Origin: Sanghuangporus weigelae | Lineage: Eukaryota > Basidiomycota > Agaricomycetes > Hymenochaetales > Hymenochaetaceae | Assembly: GCA_033182465.1 (NCBI GenBank) | Contig: CP137321.1 | Coordinates: 868,001 to 932,000, forward strand | DNA: 64,000 bases | Reading direction: 5' to 3' | In this document: positions 11,569 to 22,284 of the stretch, piece after piece | Position numbering within the stretch: position 1 is the first letter of the stretch | Layout: each line of letters starts with the position of its first letter | Notes under the pieces: generated by a model | Seen by the model: the letters and a program-made list of their open reading frames with translations, nothing else | What the model was told of the DNA's origin: nothing | The model's database searches: none | Position numbers and translations under genes: made by a program

Positions 11569-12101
11569 TCAGAATGGGTTCTCTGGGTCTTCTTTGGTCA
11601 CATTGTCCCCCTTCTTGTCCTCCGATTCACTGGCTTCTTCGTCAGAGCCAGATTCTTTGTTGTCCTCAGTAACGACCTGTTGGAACAGGCCGCCCTGCGG
11701 AGGCTGGCCACCCCTTGTTGAGGATGAGCATGTGATCAAGATTTTCAGAAATAAGTGAGGACTCACTTGTTGAAGCGTTTCTTCTTCGCTGCATTGATCT
11801 TGCTCGAGACAGGCGTTTGGAAGCTATCGGTCGGAGAGATAAACTTCGGATTGCTACAGTTCCCAAGGAGTCAGTTACCATGTAGTCGGCAACCAAGAAG
11901 CAGAAATAAGCCGGACCTGCTCTTCGCCATCGTCTTAGCCAGAAGTGCCTTCGCGCCCATTCCCGGCTGTTGGTTTACCGTCCTGCCATTTGTTGCGTTC
12001 CCGAGCGGAGCCTGAGGAACTACGACCTTGGCAGCTCTTTCGGGATGGTGAAGTGGCTCAGCGTGAATAGGCGAGTCTGTGGGAGTTGATACAGCCGACA
12101 T
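11569..12101 (-). CDS. Small Spo12-like protein
   Basis: Three exons in phase (12101-11917, 11853-11767, 11713-11569) give 138 residues. The centre reads NPKFISPTDSFQTP, then SKINAAKKKRF. This matches the pattern I know for Spo12-family mitotic-exit proteins: a short SPTD motif followed by a TP or SP phosphosite, K(L/I) and a basic patch. Budding yeast Spo12 is phosphorylated at this motif and helps release Cdc14 from the nucleolus in anaphase. The N-terminus is Pro/Ala-rich, and the C-terminus is strongly acidic (EESDEEASESEDKK-like) with a final NPF. No other domain is visible. The assignment depends on one short motif, so a different small nuclear phosphoprotein is possible. Confidence 0.5.
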
Positions 12102-12354
12102 AGTTGCACAGTGACGAAATGTACAAGCAAATGTAGGAAACGAACGGAGAGGACGGCTGACTGCAAGACCCGAACTGGAGGCTGGTGAAACTGAACTCGC
12201 CTTCAACAGTCACGCGTCGTCGGTTATGGTCACGTGGACGCACCTTCAAACTCTAATTTAATTTTGAATGACCGAGACTTCAAGATTTTTACCACTCATC
12301 AATTGATCACAATTCTTAGCGGTGCAATCTTCTATCAGCATCTTGAGTATTTTT

Positions 12355-12901
12355 ACTAGCTAGTACTGTCCGATTCGGCTCCTTTACAATGGTGTGGATC
12401 TATTGGCGCCGATATATTTTGGACATTGGACAAAACTTGGGCGTTCATCGCCAAGGATAGATTGTGCGTGTCTCGGTTGGTCTGCCAGCAGTGCCATCCC
12501 CCCTATCGCTCAAACTTTCGCATCTCATCTACGTCGTCTTCTAAGTAAAAAGTGTGCAGTGAAAGTGCTCCTCCTATACTATATCTACCAACCAAATTAG
12601 TAATCCGTTACCTGATTCTCAGCTACTGGTTTCGGTCTATCGGGAGTTGCTCGCTGCAAGCGCATGCGATTCATTTTCGAGGATATCGGTCGCTGAGTTC
12701 GTCAGATGTATTGATACAGTCTGTCAGATATGATGCATTTATGATGTACGGGCGAGAGATGAGCCGTGCAGCAAATAAGATTGTTGCTATTCGGAGACGG
12801 CTGGTTTCTTCCTTTATGTTTAGGGATATCTGGAACAGTATGCGAGGAAGGAATGGTACGTGCGCAACCTTGAGAAAACGGAGAAATATTACGTGGAATG
12901 A
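12355..12901 (+). CDS. Unrecognised small gene or gene remnant
   Basis: Three plus-strand pieces join in phase: about 12355-12463 (GADIFWTLDKTWAFIAKDR), 12601-12718 (NPLPDSQLLVSVYRELL, then AEFVRCIDT) and 12824-12901 (GYLEQYARKEWYVRNLEK...YYVE, stop). The introns use GTGCGT/TAG and GTCTGT/TAG. The composition looks like real protein, unlike neighbouring frames. I found no start codon: an in-frame stop lies just upstream of the first piece and no ATG exon could be attached. It is either a gene whose first exon I missed or a truncated copy. I do not recognise the family. The rest of 12102-13326 shows nothing else apart from the Rheb promoter. Confidence 0.3.
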
Positions 12902-13326
12902 GGACTAGAGTTAGGCCTCGCACCCTTTTTTCCACTCCACGGGTCGAGGCGACCCTTTAGACCGATAATGATGAACTGGATGCAGAAGGAATGTGAAAGA
13001 AAAGAAAAGAAATGGAGAGTCATATGATGAGGGTCGAATGGAATAAAACTACAAGAGATCATCTTGTAAGCCTCTCTTTGCGGAGCTCTTGGAACGTGCA
13101 ACAGCGAGTGGAAGCGACGAATAGCATAGTAGTGATCTGGTATACGCGTAGTATTTAATACGGAGTGTGGTAGCAATTAGTAGGAGGGTATAAGCCAACG
13201 CCGCGACACAGATCGGCATCGCATAACTAAACCTCCCAACCCCACGTTCTGCCTTTCCCTCTCTTTCTCTTTCCCCCCTCACGCTCTCTCTCCTCTCCTC
13301 CTCATCGCTCCTTCCTTGTCTCATTC

Positions 13327-14194
13327 ATGCCTGCCGACGCTCTCAGGAAGAGAAAGATTGCCGTACTCGGCTCTCGTTCGGTTGGTACGTAACTCTCTGT
13401 CACAGTCGGTGACGCGCACACGCTCATCACTACGCCTCCAACGCCTACCAGGCAAGTCATCCCTCGTCATTCAGTTCGTCGAGGATCACTTTGTCGAATC
13501 CTACTACCCGACTATCGAGAGTACCTTTCACAAGGACATCAAGCACAATGGAGTTGTCTATGAGTGCGACATCATTGATACTGCAGGCCAGGTAATTGTG
13601 TTCGCCGCATTTCTCCGTGGCAATTCATTCCCTCATCTGCTTTTCCCTCCTAGGACGAATATTCAATTTTGAATGCGAAGCACGCTGTTGGAATCCACGG
13701 CTTTGTGCTCGTCTACTCTGTCGTCTCGCGCAACTCGTTTGACATGGTTCAGATAATTCACGAGAAGATAGTGACCTTCACTGGGAACCAGGCTATTCCT
13801 TGCGTCATCGTAGGCTCGAAATCGGACTTGGAACAAAGGTGAGTCTTTCTATCGATCTTCGACCCCACCATCTCCACCTGCATTTGCAATGATTTTCCAC
13901 TCTGCTTATCTCATTTTCATGTCTTTCTGACTTCGGATTATCATTCAGACAAGTATCTAAGGAAGAGGCCGAGGAGTTTGCAAAGTCCATCGGCGCTTCG
14001 AGCGTCGAGACTAGTGCAAAGAAGAACATCAACGTCTGTGCGTATCATTACGTCTCATGAGAACATCTTTGAAACACCGTAGTTAATCTGTTCGCACTTT
14101 AGCCTTGGTTTTTGACTTGGTGCTCGGCGAGATTGAGAAGCGTGCCCCACATAACCAGAATCAACCTGCAACCAAGGGTTGCTTTATTCAGTGA
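13327..14194 (+). CDS. rhb1: Rheb small GTPase
   Basis: Five exons (13327-13384, 13452-13591, 13654-13838, 13949-14037, 14103-14194) give 187 residues, the normal Rheb size. G1 is GSRSVGKSS, with Arg-Ser where Ras has Gly-Gly, a Rheb hallmark. Switch I is YYPTIEST, G3 is DTAGQDEYS, the fourth motif is GSKSD (usually NK.D) and G5 is ETSAK. The C-terminus is CFIQ, a CaaX-type box for farnesylation, so endomembrane attachment is expected. Rheb bound to GTP activates TORC1 and is switched off by the TSC complex. The first intron splits the P-loop. The GSKSD variant replaces the usual Asn of the guanine-specificity motif; Rheb proteins commonly have NK.D, so this is slightly unusual. Confidence 0.93.
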
Positions 14195-14976
14195 CATGCT
14201 TAGCTGCATGTCTTTCTATCTTGCCCCCGTACATCACGGACTGTTTATTTGTCCGCTTATAGATGCCGTTCTACGTGTCGTGTCGGCTGCATCACCACTA
14301 CAATAGGTTATGCATTCAGGTCGTGCATATGCCACCATTCATGCTTATGTACTCGGTCTTGCCTCCATGTTGAACCCATTTCCTACTCTATGCGTTTTCC
14401 CGTTCTGAATCCCGCTATCGTCGTTTTTGCATAAGTAATAATTTTCCATTTCTGTGGCTCTGCGTGGTAATTTATTCTTCGTCTTCTGTTCGCCGCCAGC
14501 GCGCTCTATTTCTCCTGCATGTTCGCTATTTTTATCAACTTCGCAGGTGATCAGCGCCCGCTCCAATCCTCTGCTCCTATAGTACGTAGTGCTTCCCATG
14601 GCCATAGACGCCATAATCCATGTATCGTATGTAAATTTGCGTGCTTACTTTTCGATACATTCTTTCCAATACGTTTCTGATCGATGGTGTTTCTTGCGTT
14701 CCAAGAATTCTACGGGCAATTTCCGGGGGGCAATAAGCTTTCCTGGCCACTGGATTTCAAGCCCTATTTAATTAACATCTGGTACCTCAACGGCTTCTCC
14801 CTTGATTATCCTACCTTATCATTCTCCCATCAATCAAAGTAAGCACCGAAAATCTCATTTCCTATAGATGCTATCTGAACAAGTGGATTCTTGAATACAA
14901 AACTTTCCTTCCTTTCTGTTTTACTTACACAAATTACACAGCAGGCAAGAACTCGTGGAGCAGACAAGATTTCAGG
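14195..14976. other. Intergenic between Rheb and beta-mannosidase
   Basis: Convergent 3' regions of the Rheb and beta-mannosidase genes. Pyrimidine-rich on the plus strand; short frames on both strands lack any family signature. I see no RNA gene or repeat. Confidence 0.4.
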
Positions 14977-17900
14977 TCAGGCTGTGCCATCGCCAAGGTA
15001 TCGCGCCTGGATCTTCCTGCCTTTCAATCCCTTCGCCGTGATGGCCTGGTTATCGCTTGGGATAAGGTCGATTGCTTGGTCGCTCCATCTAACATCCTCG
15101 CCCTCGACGTCAAGCACGATTCCTTTGATCGGCTTCTTACACGAAAGCTCAACCGTCTCGCCGTCTTCATGGACCTTAATTTCCAATCCGGCCTCTTCTA
15201 CAGTGGGAAAGTGGATGTACTTGAAAGGTTCCGGCCTAAGAGAAGAGATATCATGCTAGGTCTGCGCTCTACTATCGGATAAACTCACCAGTTTGAATAG
15301 CGAGCAAGAACCTTATCTCCGTCAAGCAGCCTTGCGGAGACAACGATGGGCTTTGGCACCTCACTAAGTTTTGTACGCGTCGGCTGACCAGGCAATGGAC
15401 CCTTCCAGAGCTCCGTACTGGCGTTTGGAGCGAGAATAACATCCTTTGACCACGAGTCTGTCCAATTCGAATCGTATATGTCGAAACTCTGGACCAAAAG
15501 TTTTACGCATTTCTCTTCGAGGCGACTGTTCGTACCCCAAATCTCGAGCTCCGTATCGATTTTGAAGTCAGCTGCCTTGTACTCGTTCGAATAGATCTTC
15601 TTCTCCTTGCGCGTCATCCCGACTGTGTACGGCCGAAGCTCCCGAGCGATAGCAAAGTATGCAGGTTTGGGCCTTAGGAAGTAATCTACAATAGCCCATG
15701 AAGTCACGGGCCAGCAGTCGTTGATCTAGAAGCTATGTCAGAGACTATTATGATGAACAATATGGTTCTAAATTTACCTGCCAAACTAGAGCCCCAGCAG
15801 TATATTCCTTTCCCCTGCCCTTCCAGTTTCGTCTCCAGAGTCGATACGCAGAGGCCAACGTTTCAGCCTGCATGATCTGCGTATAGTATACATAGCTGAA
15901 TATATGGGTAAAAATACAATGTTAAACTTCGAAACTGTAGATTCACCTTTCCATGTCGAAAGCGTGCTTGAAATTTTCCATGAGGTACAGCTCAAGGCGA
16001 CGTTCGAATCCATCGGCCTTGTTATGGTTGCAGTTAATCCTGGTTGATGTCAAATTCGATGAACTACCGATTACAAGACCGGCAAACCTACCTTGATTGC
16101 GGATACCTCTCACTCTTGTCACCTCCAAGCCAATAATCGACTGTACGAATATTCGGATACGCTTCCCTAGACTTTTGATGTAGTAGTGTTTAGAATCAAA
16201 TGCCGATTCTTGCTTACATTCCAAACTCCGAAACGAAGCGGCCCGCAAGGATGTCCCAGTTGTGCCATGGTTCCTGGGATCCATGCCATACGTTCCCTAT
16301 ACGCAGGCTCAGACGCTTTAACCGTACACTAATGTCAAACAAGTACTTACATTGATGCAAATCACCGTTTGTACGATCCGTTGTCTTTTGTCTGAAACCA
16401 CTGTAAGGAGATCCGCGATGATAATATATCTCGCAATTGTCTGCGACTATTCCTGGTAGCAACTTCTCGTATGTGTAGCGCGCAGGGAAATTCGTCTTGC
16501 GGAAGTCTGATTGCTCGTCATTGTAGTCTAGGTCCAGGCCGCAGCTTTCTGCGATCTGATAATCTGGGTTTTGCTTTGTAAGGGCGTGAAGTACAAAGAA
16601 AGATAAAGAATGCAGACCTTCATTGTTACCGGCTGTAGAGGCGGATTTAGCAACGTAACACTGACGGGTAGAAACATGCAGCATGACGTACCAAAGATCA
16701 CCATGGACGGGTGGTGTCTGAGTCTCTTCACGTTTTGTTCGGCCTCAATCTTGATGGTCTTCAAGAAACTGTCGTATGCAGGATACTGTGGGGCAGAATA
16801 ATTGATCAGTGCCATATTCTGATCCCATTTCTAGTAAATTATATACCTGACCACAGCCGAACATGAAATCCTGCCAGACTAAAATGCCGAGCTCTAGAAT
16901 GCGAAGGAGAGATAAGCAATCAGAACATACTGTATTTCACACAGAACAAGAGAGCAGAATTACCATCGCAGATATCGTAAAAGCTGTCAGCCTCGTAGAT
17001 CCCACCACCCCAGACGCGTATCATGTTTTGATTCCCATCGACCAATAATTGCAACCAATCATGGTATCTCTCTCGAGTCATGCTGCAAGATGACTGTTCA
17101 GACCTGAGAACATCCCGTCGAGGTAACGTACGCACGTCGTAAGGAAACTATCAGCCGGAATCCAGTTGGACCCTATTAAACATTGTCTCTTTAGGAGTAA
17201 CACTGGGAGAGAAGAGGTTCATGCTTACCTCCACAGAAGATGCGAACATTGTTGATCTCAAATAAGAAGGTATGACCCCCGTCGAGTTCGTCTTGGACCA
17301 CTCGGACGCGACGGAACCCTACTCGTTTTTCTTGCACATCGCGGTCGCCTTCCTAAAGTAATGTCACATTAAAAGTCGAAACCAAAGAAAATGATTGCTC
17401 CCTTACCGAGTCGCTCAGGATAACTCGGACAGTATATAGTGACTGCTGACCGTATCCAACTGGATACCACAGACTGAAATCGCCTGATTTGCCTTCGAAT
17501 TCAAATTCGCCGATGGCATCACCCGGAATAATAGTTTTGCTCGCGACTTCCTTTCCATCCTCTGATAAAATTAAGCACTTGGCCTTAAGACCGGTGTTTT
17601 CTCCCGTGATTTGGAACGAGACGTTCATATAAACACTGAGATCTTCCTTGACGTCAATGCTGGCCCGTAGATCATCGATGCGAGATTGATACATATGGAG
17701 CGAAATGGGCCGCCACGGACCGACAGTCATAAGAACCGGGCCTGTGGTGAAATCAACACCGTAGCAAGCATGCGTATAGATATGAGAAGATAAAATGAAG
17801 AACGAACCCCAGTCCCAGCCGTAACTTGAAAACGACATGGTAAATTAATGATAAGTGCTTGAGCCTTTTATGTGTCTTACTTATATTGAGCCTTGCGAAC

Positions 17901-18697
17901 ATGTAAACGACTGGAGTCGCCATTCCAAAGGTTGAATTTACCACGCTGTTTCTCGAGTTCTCGGCCCTAATGTAAATTCAACAACAAGTACCCAGCAACT
18001 CATGAATGATTGTTTTCCCCAAGAAACCGAGCTCACCTTGACGAACGTAGAAGGGAAAGAGATCGTGAGCTCATTCTCACCCTCGACCAGCCACTGTTTG
18101 ATCGACGCGCGATAAGCAGTAAACTGATTATTTGGGTCGGACTCGAAGATATTGTAGTTATTCTGGCAGAAGGTCACTCAGCGTCCTACAGAAATGGATA
18201 CTGGGGAAAATCGTACTAGCTTCACAGTGCATAATGTATCAAGTCCCTCGAAAAGAAGATCAGCTCGGATAGAACTACCTTCTCCTACATGGAATGGCTT
18301 GAGAGTCGACTCTGTTGATTCAAGGGAAGGATCCTTTGAGATTCCGAATTTTGTTTTGAACTCCCAATCAGATTCGCCGATCCCTGGCGACACATTAGCT
18401 GAACAACCACTGCAGATCAGGATAATACAATGTACACTGGACATCCCATTCTTGCAAGCCAATAAACTGCCATGGACCGGATGGGATGAGTGAAATCGGA
18501 CGGACAATAAGAAGCAAGATTTGACTGACGGGGTCTGGAATTGCACACTTAGAATGGTCGCCGTCCGTGTCGCGCAGTTCGACATGCACAGACGTAGGAA
18601 AATACTTGCAGGGAATCCATTCATCAATCTTCTTTTCACCGTCTCCAGTCTGTGTGAAATTCCAGTTCTTGTTCAAAGGGTGGATGATCGACTTCAT
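14977..18697 (-). CDS. Beta-mannosidase, glycoside hydrolase family 2
   Basis: Removes terminal beta-1,4-linked mannose from manno-oligosaccharides. More than ten exons run from [14 protein letters not shown] (18697) to RYLGDGTA (14977), about 850-900 residues, typical of the family. There is an N-terminal sugar-binding sandwich ([17 protein letters not shown]), then [18 protein letters not shown], the immunoglobulin-like domain, and a barrel with [10 protein letters not shown] and WQDFMF. The acid/base motif AGNNED sits on a 15-nt exon (16618-16632); the nucleophile motif is FVSEFGM. No signal peptide is visible and an in-frame stop precedes the ATG, so the enzyme looks intracellular. It is divergent from a sugar transporter with 527 bases between the start codons, fitting import of mannobiose or similar sugars followed by cleavage inside the cell. 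Confidence 0.9.
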
Positions 18698-19224
18698 CCC
18701 GAGAGCGATACAAGAACGGGAACAGCACTAGCGGCGATATCTGTATGAGAATTAACGCCGTCTTCACAGTTTATAACTCAGGTGGTTCGGACACAGTGAG
18801 AGTGAATGACTAAGTACATTGCGGTAGTATAAAGATGTATATGGTTCACGAAACAAACCGTGTGGATCGCGATCGTCGCGCGGGGAAATGCCGGAGTCGG
18901 GATCTGATGTTTCGGCGAGGTTTTACCTTAGCGTGGCAAATTTCTATTTCTCCTTCTCATTGAATCTCAACCCCAAGATATATGGACATACAATTGCTCG
19001 GCGAATTGCTACCGTATTTGCCTGTTTTTTGTGGCTTAGATCCTGCACGTTTTCCCGAAGCTTGTCACTCGATTGATTGAAGGATCCCATCACGGCGGGA
19101 GCCACGGATTGGATTTATATTGCTATCATGGCACGCGCCATGAATGCTTCTGCGGTATAAGAAGTCCACCTGGTGCATAAGTTCCGCTTCAACCGCGTCT
19201 TCATCTCACGCTCGTATCAGCACT
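18698..19224. promoter_or_regulatory. Divergent promoter of beta-mannosidase and sugar transporter
   Basis: All control sequences for both genes must lie here. GCGGGG (18880-18885) and CCGGAG (18891-18896) both match SYGGRG, the site of the carbon-catabolite repressor Cre1/CreA. They are five bases apart; paired sites are the form usually functional in ascomycetes. Both may be chance matches in a GC-rich patch. Confidence 0.4.
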
Positions 19225-21486
19225 ATGTCTCGTACCTCCGACGAGAAGCAAAGTGCAGAAGAACAACAAGGAGTCCTGGTATGTCAAAATCCAGATGATC
19301 CGTTTCGTCATTGTCTATTTCTCAACTTGCATATAATACAGGAGCTACCAAAAGATGGATCGGTCACTAAAGAAGGAAAAAAAGTGGTTGAGGTCAAGTC
19401 GGGTATACTCGCAACTGCCTGCTTGCTATGCACACATAAGCACTGAATCAGCTCCTTTCTTTCATTAAGCTGCTCTGACCGCTGCGAAGGCTCGTGCGAT
19501 CGATCCATGGTCGAGAGATTCCTTGCTGCTTTATTTCTGTTGTTTTGTTAGTAACATTATTTCATTTTCTGTATACTGCAAACTCACGTCTCTTCGAACC
19601 AGATAAGTTTGTACGCACGAACTTCAGACATGTTCCTTGCTTGGTTCCATATGTTAATTTGTATCTAGCCTTTGCTCATGTGCAAACGGATATGATGGTT
19701 CACTCATGACGGCTATCAATATCGTAAGTGATGTTTCATGTCGATTATTCATTTCATAGAAACATTCATGCATCTCAAAGATGCCATACTATCAAGACCG
19801 CTTCAACGCTGGAACTGTTGGCTCGACGACTGGAATTATATTTTCTATCTGTACGAACTCCTTGATCAGCGTTATCGGCAGGATGCCCATGTGACATTTC
19901 AGATACAATTGGCGGTCTAACGAGTCCTTGGATTGCCGGGCCGATTACAGACAGATTGGGCCGGCGTGCAGGCATGTTCATTGGCTCTATAATTATCTGC
20001 ATCGGTGGGTACTTATCAGGAAGCATCTTCGTTAGGCCTCAAGGTTGACAGTTGTTTCCTTGTACAGGTGCTGCTGTAGTTGCGTCGTCAAATAAGAAGC
20101 CACAACTTATCGCCGGGCGCTTTGTCCTTGGTTTCGGTGTCAGCATCTTGACTTGTGCCGCACCGTCGTACATTGTCGAAGTGTCCCCTCCACAATGGCG
20201 CGGACGCATGACCGGACTTTATAATTGCGGGTGAGGTATCTTTTGTTTGTTTGATATCCGGCAAATTGACATGTAGAGGACAGATGGTTTGGAGGCTCTA
20301 TCCCAGCAGCAGCCATCACACTAGGAACTCAGAATATCAAGTCGGATATCTCTTGGCGCCTTCCTTTAATTCTGCAATGTGTTCCAGCCGCCATTGTTAT
20401 CTGCTGTGTTTGGTTTTTACCAGAGTCGCCACGTTGGCTTCTTGCCAATAAGCGTGATGACGAAGCTCGAGCATTCCTCACCCGATTTCACGGTGGAGGA
20501 GATCCTAAGCATCCCGTTGTCGAGGTGCAGTGGCTGGAATTTAAGGAGGCAATCTCCACTAGTGGTGCCGATAAGCGATGGTGGGACTACTCCGAGATGT
20601 TTAAGACTTCCAATGCTCGCTGGCGCTTCCTCATGGTTATTTTCATGGTAAGAATTCACGCTGTACTTTGCTTTACTAGATAAGTGACGTCGCCATTGTC
20701 AGGCAGTATTCGGTCAATTTTCCGGTAATGGACTTGGCTATTTCAATACCGAGATCTACAGAAGTGTCGGCTACGATAACTACGAGCAGTTCGTTCTCAA
20801 TCTTGCCAATTCGATCACATCTTGTATCGGAGCCCTCGGCGGTGTTGCACTTGCGGACAAGATGCCTCGTCGAAAGGTGCTCATATGGGGAACATTGGTC
20901 TGTGCTGTAATGCTGGCGATCAACGGAGGACTCTCGGCGAAATGGGCAGATATGCCTGTCGACGATAAAGATCTCAAGGTTGGACAGGGTGCTGTGGCGG
21001 CATACTTTTTCTTCAACATCATCTACTCGTTCGCCTACACGCCAATGCAAGCCATCTATCCAGTCGAGTGCTTGACTACCAATGGTCGTGCTAAAGGTGA
21101 GCGCTTATAAATTCGACACTCCGTCATAACGGCTAACGATTGATATTTTTAAGGCATGGCGATGTACGGAGTCATTGTCAACGTCTTCGGGTTCATTAAC
21201 ATGTTCGCTGGCCCTGTCGCTCTCGAGAATATACAATACAACTACGTATTTGTGAGTATCCTCTTTCCACGTGGTTGTCTGCTATCTTTATCAACATACT
21301 TAGATTTTTGTCGGATGGGATGCCATCGAGTCTTTTCTCTGGTATTTGTTCGGCGTGGAGACGGTCGGAAAGACTCTCGAGGAGCTCGAAGATGTTTTCA
21401 GCTCCCCATATCCACCTCGCGCGAGGGTCACGAAAGCTGTCGCGATCAAAGGAGATGGACATATCGATCTTGTCCAGGGTGTTTAG
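19225..21486 (+). CDS. MFS sugar transporter (hexose/disaccharide type)
   Basis: Twelve-helix permease of the fungal sugar-porter group. Exons are clear at 19225-19278, 19342-19402 and 19470 onward, and from CANGYDGSLM (about 19680) to the stop at 21486. Family signatures: NGYDGSLM in helix 1, then RLGRRAGMF (the D/R-GRR loop), GRFVLGFGVSI, PSYIVEVSP with RGRMTG, FLPESPRWL at the end of helix 6, and later PVECLTTNGRAKGMA. The junction between YFCCFV (about 19550) and LCSCANGYD could not be closed in phase, so a very short exon or an unusual splice site lies at 19550-19680. The GC-rich gap upstream is shared with the beta-mannosidase gene, which suggests a manno-oligosaccharide or related substrate; the sequence alone does not fix the sugar. 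Confidence 0.85.
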
Positions 21487-21730
21487 TGATCTGGTTCGGA
21501 TACACGGGGCGGTGCCTATGACATTCACCATTGCACATTGTATCTTTTTTTATTTAGGGGTGTTTCGGGATCTTCTCCTTTCTCAGAAATGAACTTTGAG
21601 TGCTTGATACATAAGAGCGGCTCTTACAAGACGAGAAAAATTTAACAATGATGAATAACGTTTTCTATGTTTGCTTTTCCCCCATACGAGACGAATCAGT
21701 ACTGAACAGATCTATGTGGTCAGTAAAATA

Positions 21731-22132
21731 TCACATACACAGCAGGCAAACTGTTATTTAGACCCGGACTAAATCCATAACTAGATGACAAATGAAATTT
21801 GAAATGTAGTAATGCATTTAGTCGCATAATATATTTGATGTTTGTTCTTTGACTAAATGATAAACTATATTTGAAATAACAAAAAGGATTTAGATTCGGA
21901 TTTTGCAAACAAAGAAATAACTATAATTACTTAAACTAGAAAGTATAGTTATTTCTTTGTTTACCAAATCCGAATCTAAATCCCTTTTGTTATTTCAAAT
22001 ATAGTTTAGCATTTAGCTAAGGAAAAGACATCAAATATATTATGCGACTAAATGCATTATTATATTTCAAATTTCATTTGTCATCTAGTAATGGATTTAG
22101 TCCGTGTCTAAATAACTGTTTGCCCGCTGTGA
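21731..22132. mobile_element. Foldback MITE, about 400 bp
   Basis: Two arms of about 190 bases (roughly 21731-21925 and 21944-22132) are inverted copies around an ~18-base loop, with scattered mismatches and one small indel near the outer end. The ends read TCACA...GCAGGCAAAC and its inverted partner GTTTGCCCGCTGTGA, both next to TA (21729-21730 and 22133-22134). This suggests a TA target duplication as made by Tc1/mariner-type transposases. It is AT-rich and non-coding; apparent frames on the two strands mirror each other. It sits about 150 bases upstream of the Rrn5-like start. The flanks 21487-21730 and 22133-22284 show nothing else. Confidence 0.8.
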
Positions 22133-22284
22133 TAATCTCTAATTTGGGACGATCACGATCAGCGAAATTACCACATTTGGCAAAGCCGATGAAGATGAGA
22201 TTTCCACCATCTCTTTGGATTGTTGTACTCAACTTATACGCACTTTAATCAAAGCAGTGATGCCGAGCTGCTCATGAGGTCTCA

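Noticed and set aside
21720-22248. Two short proteins with nearly the same sequence (MRLNALL...) on opposite strands
   Set aside because: They are translations of the two arms of the foldback element, not genes.
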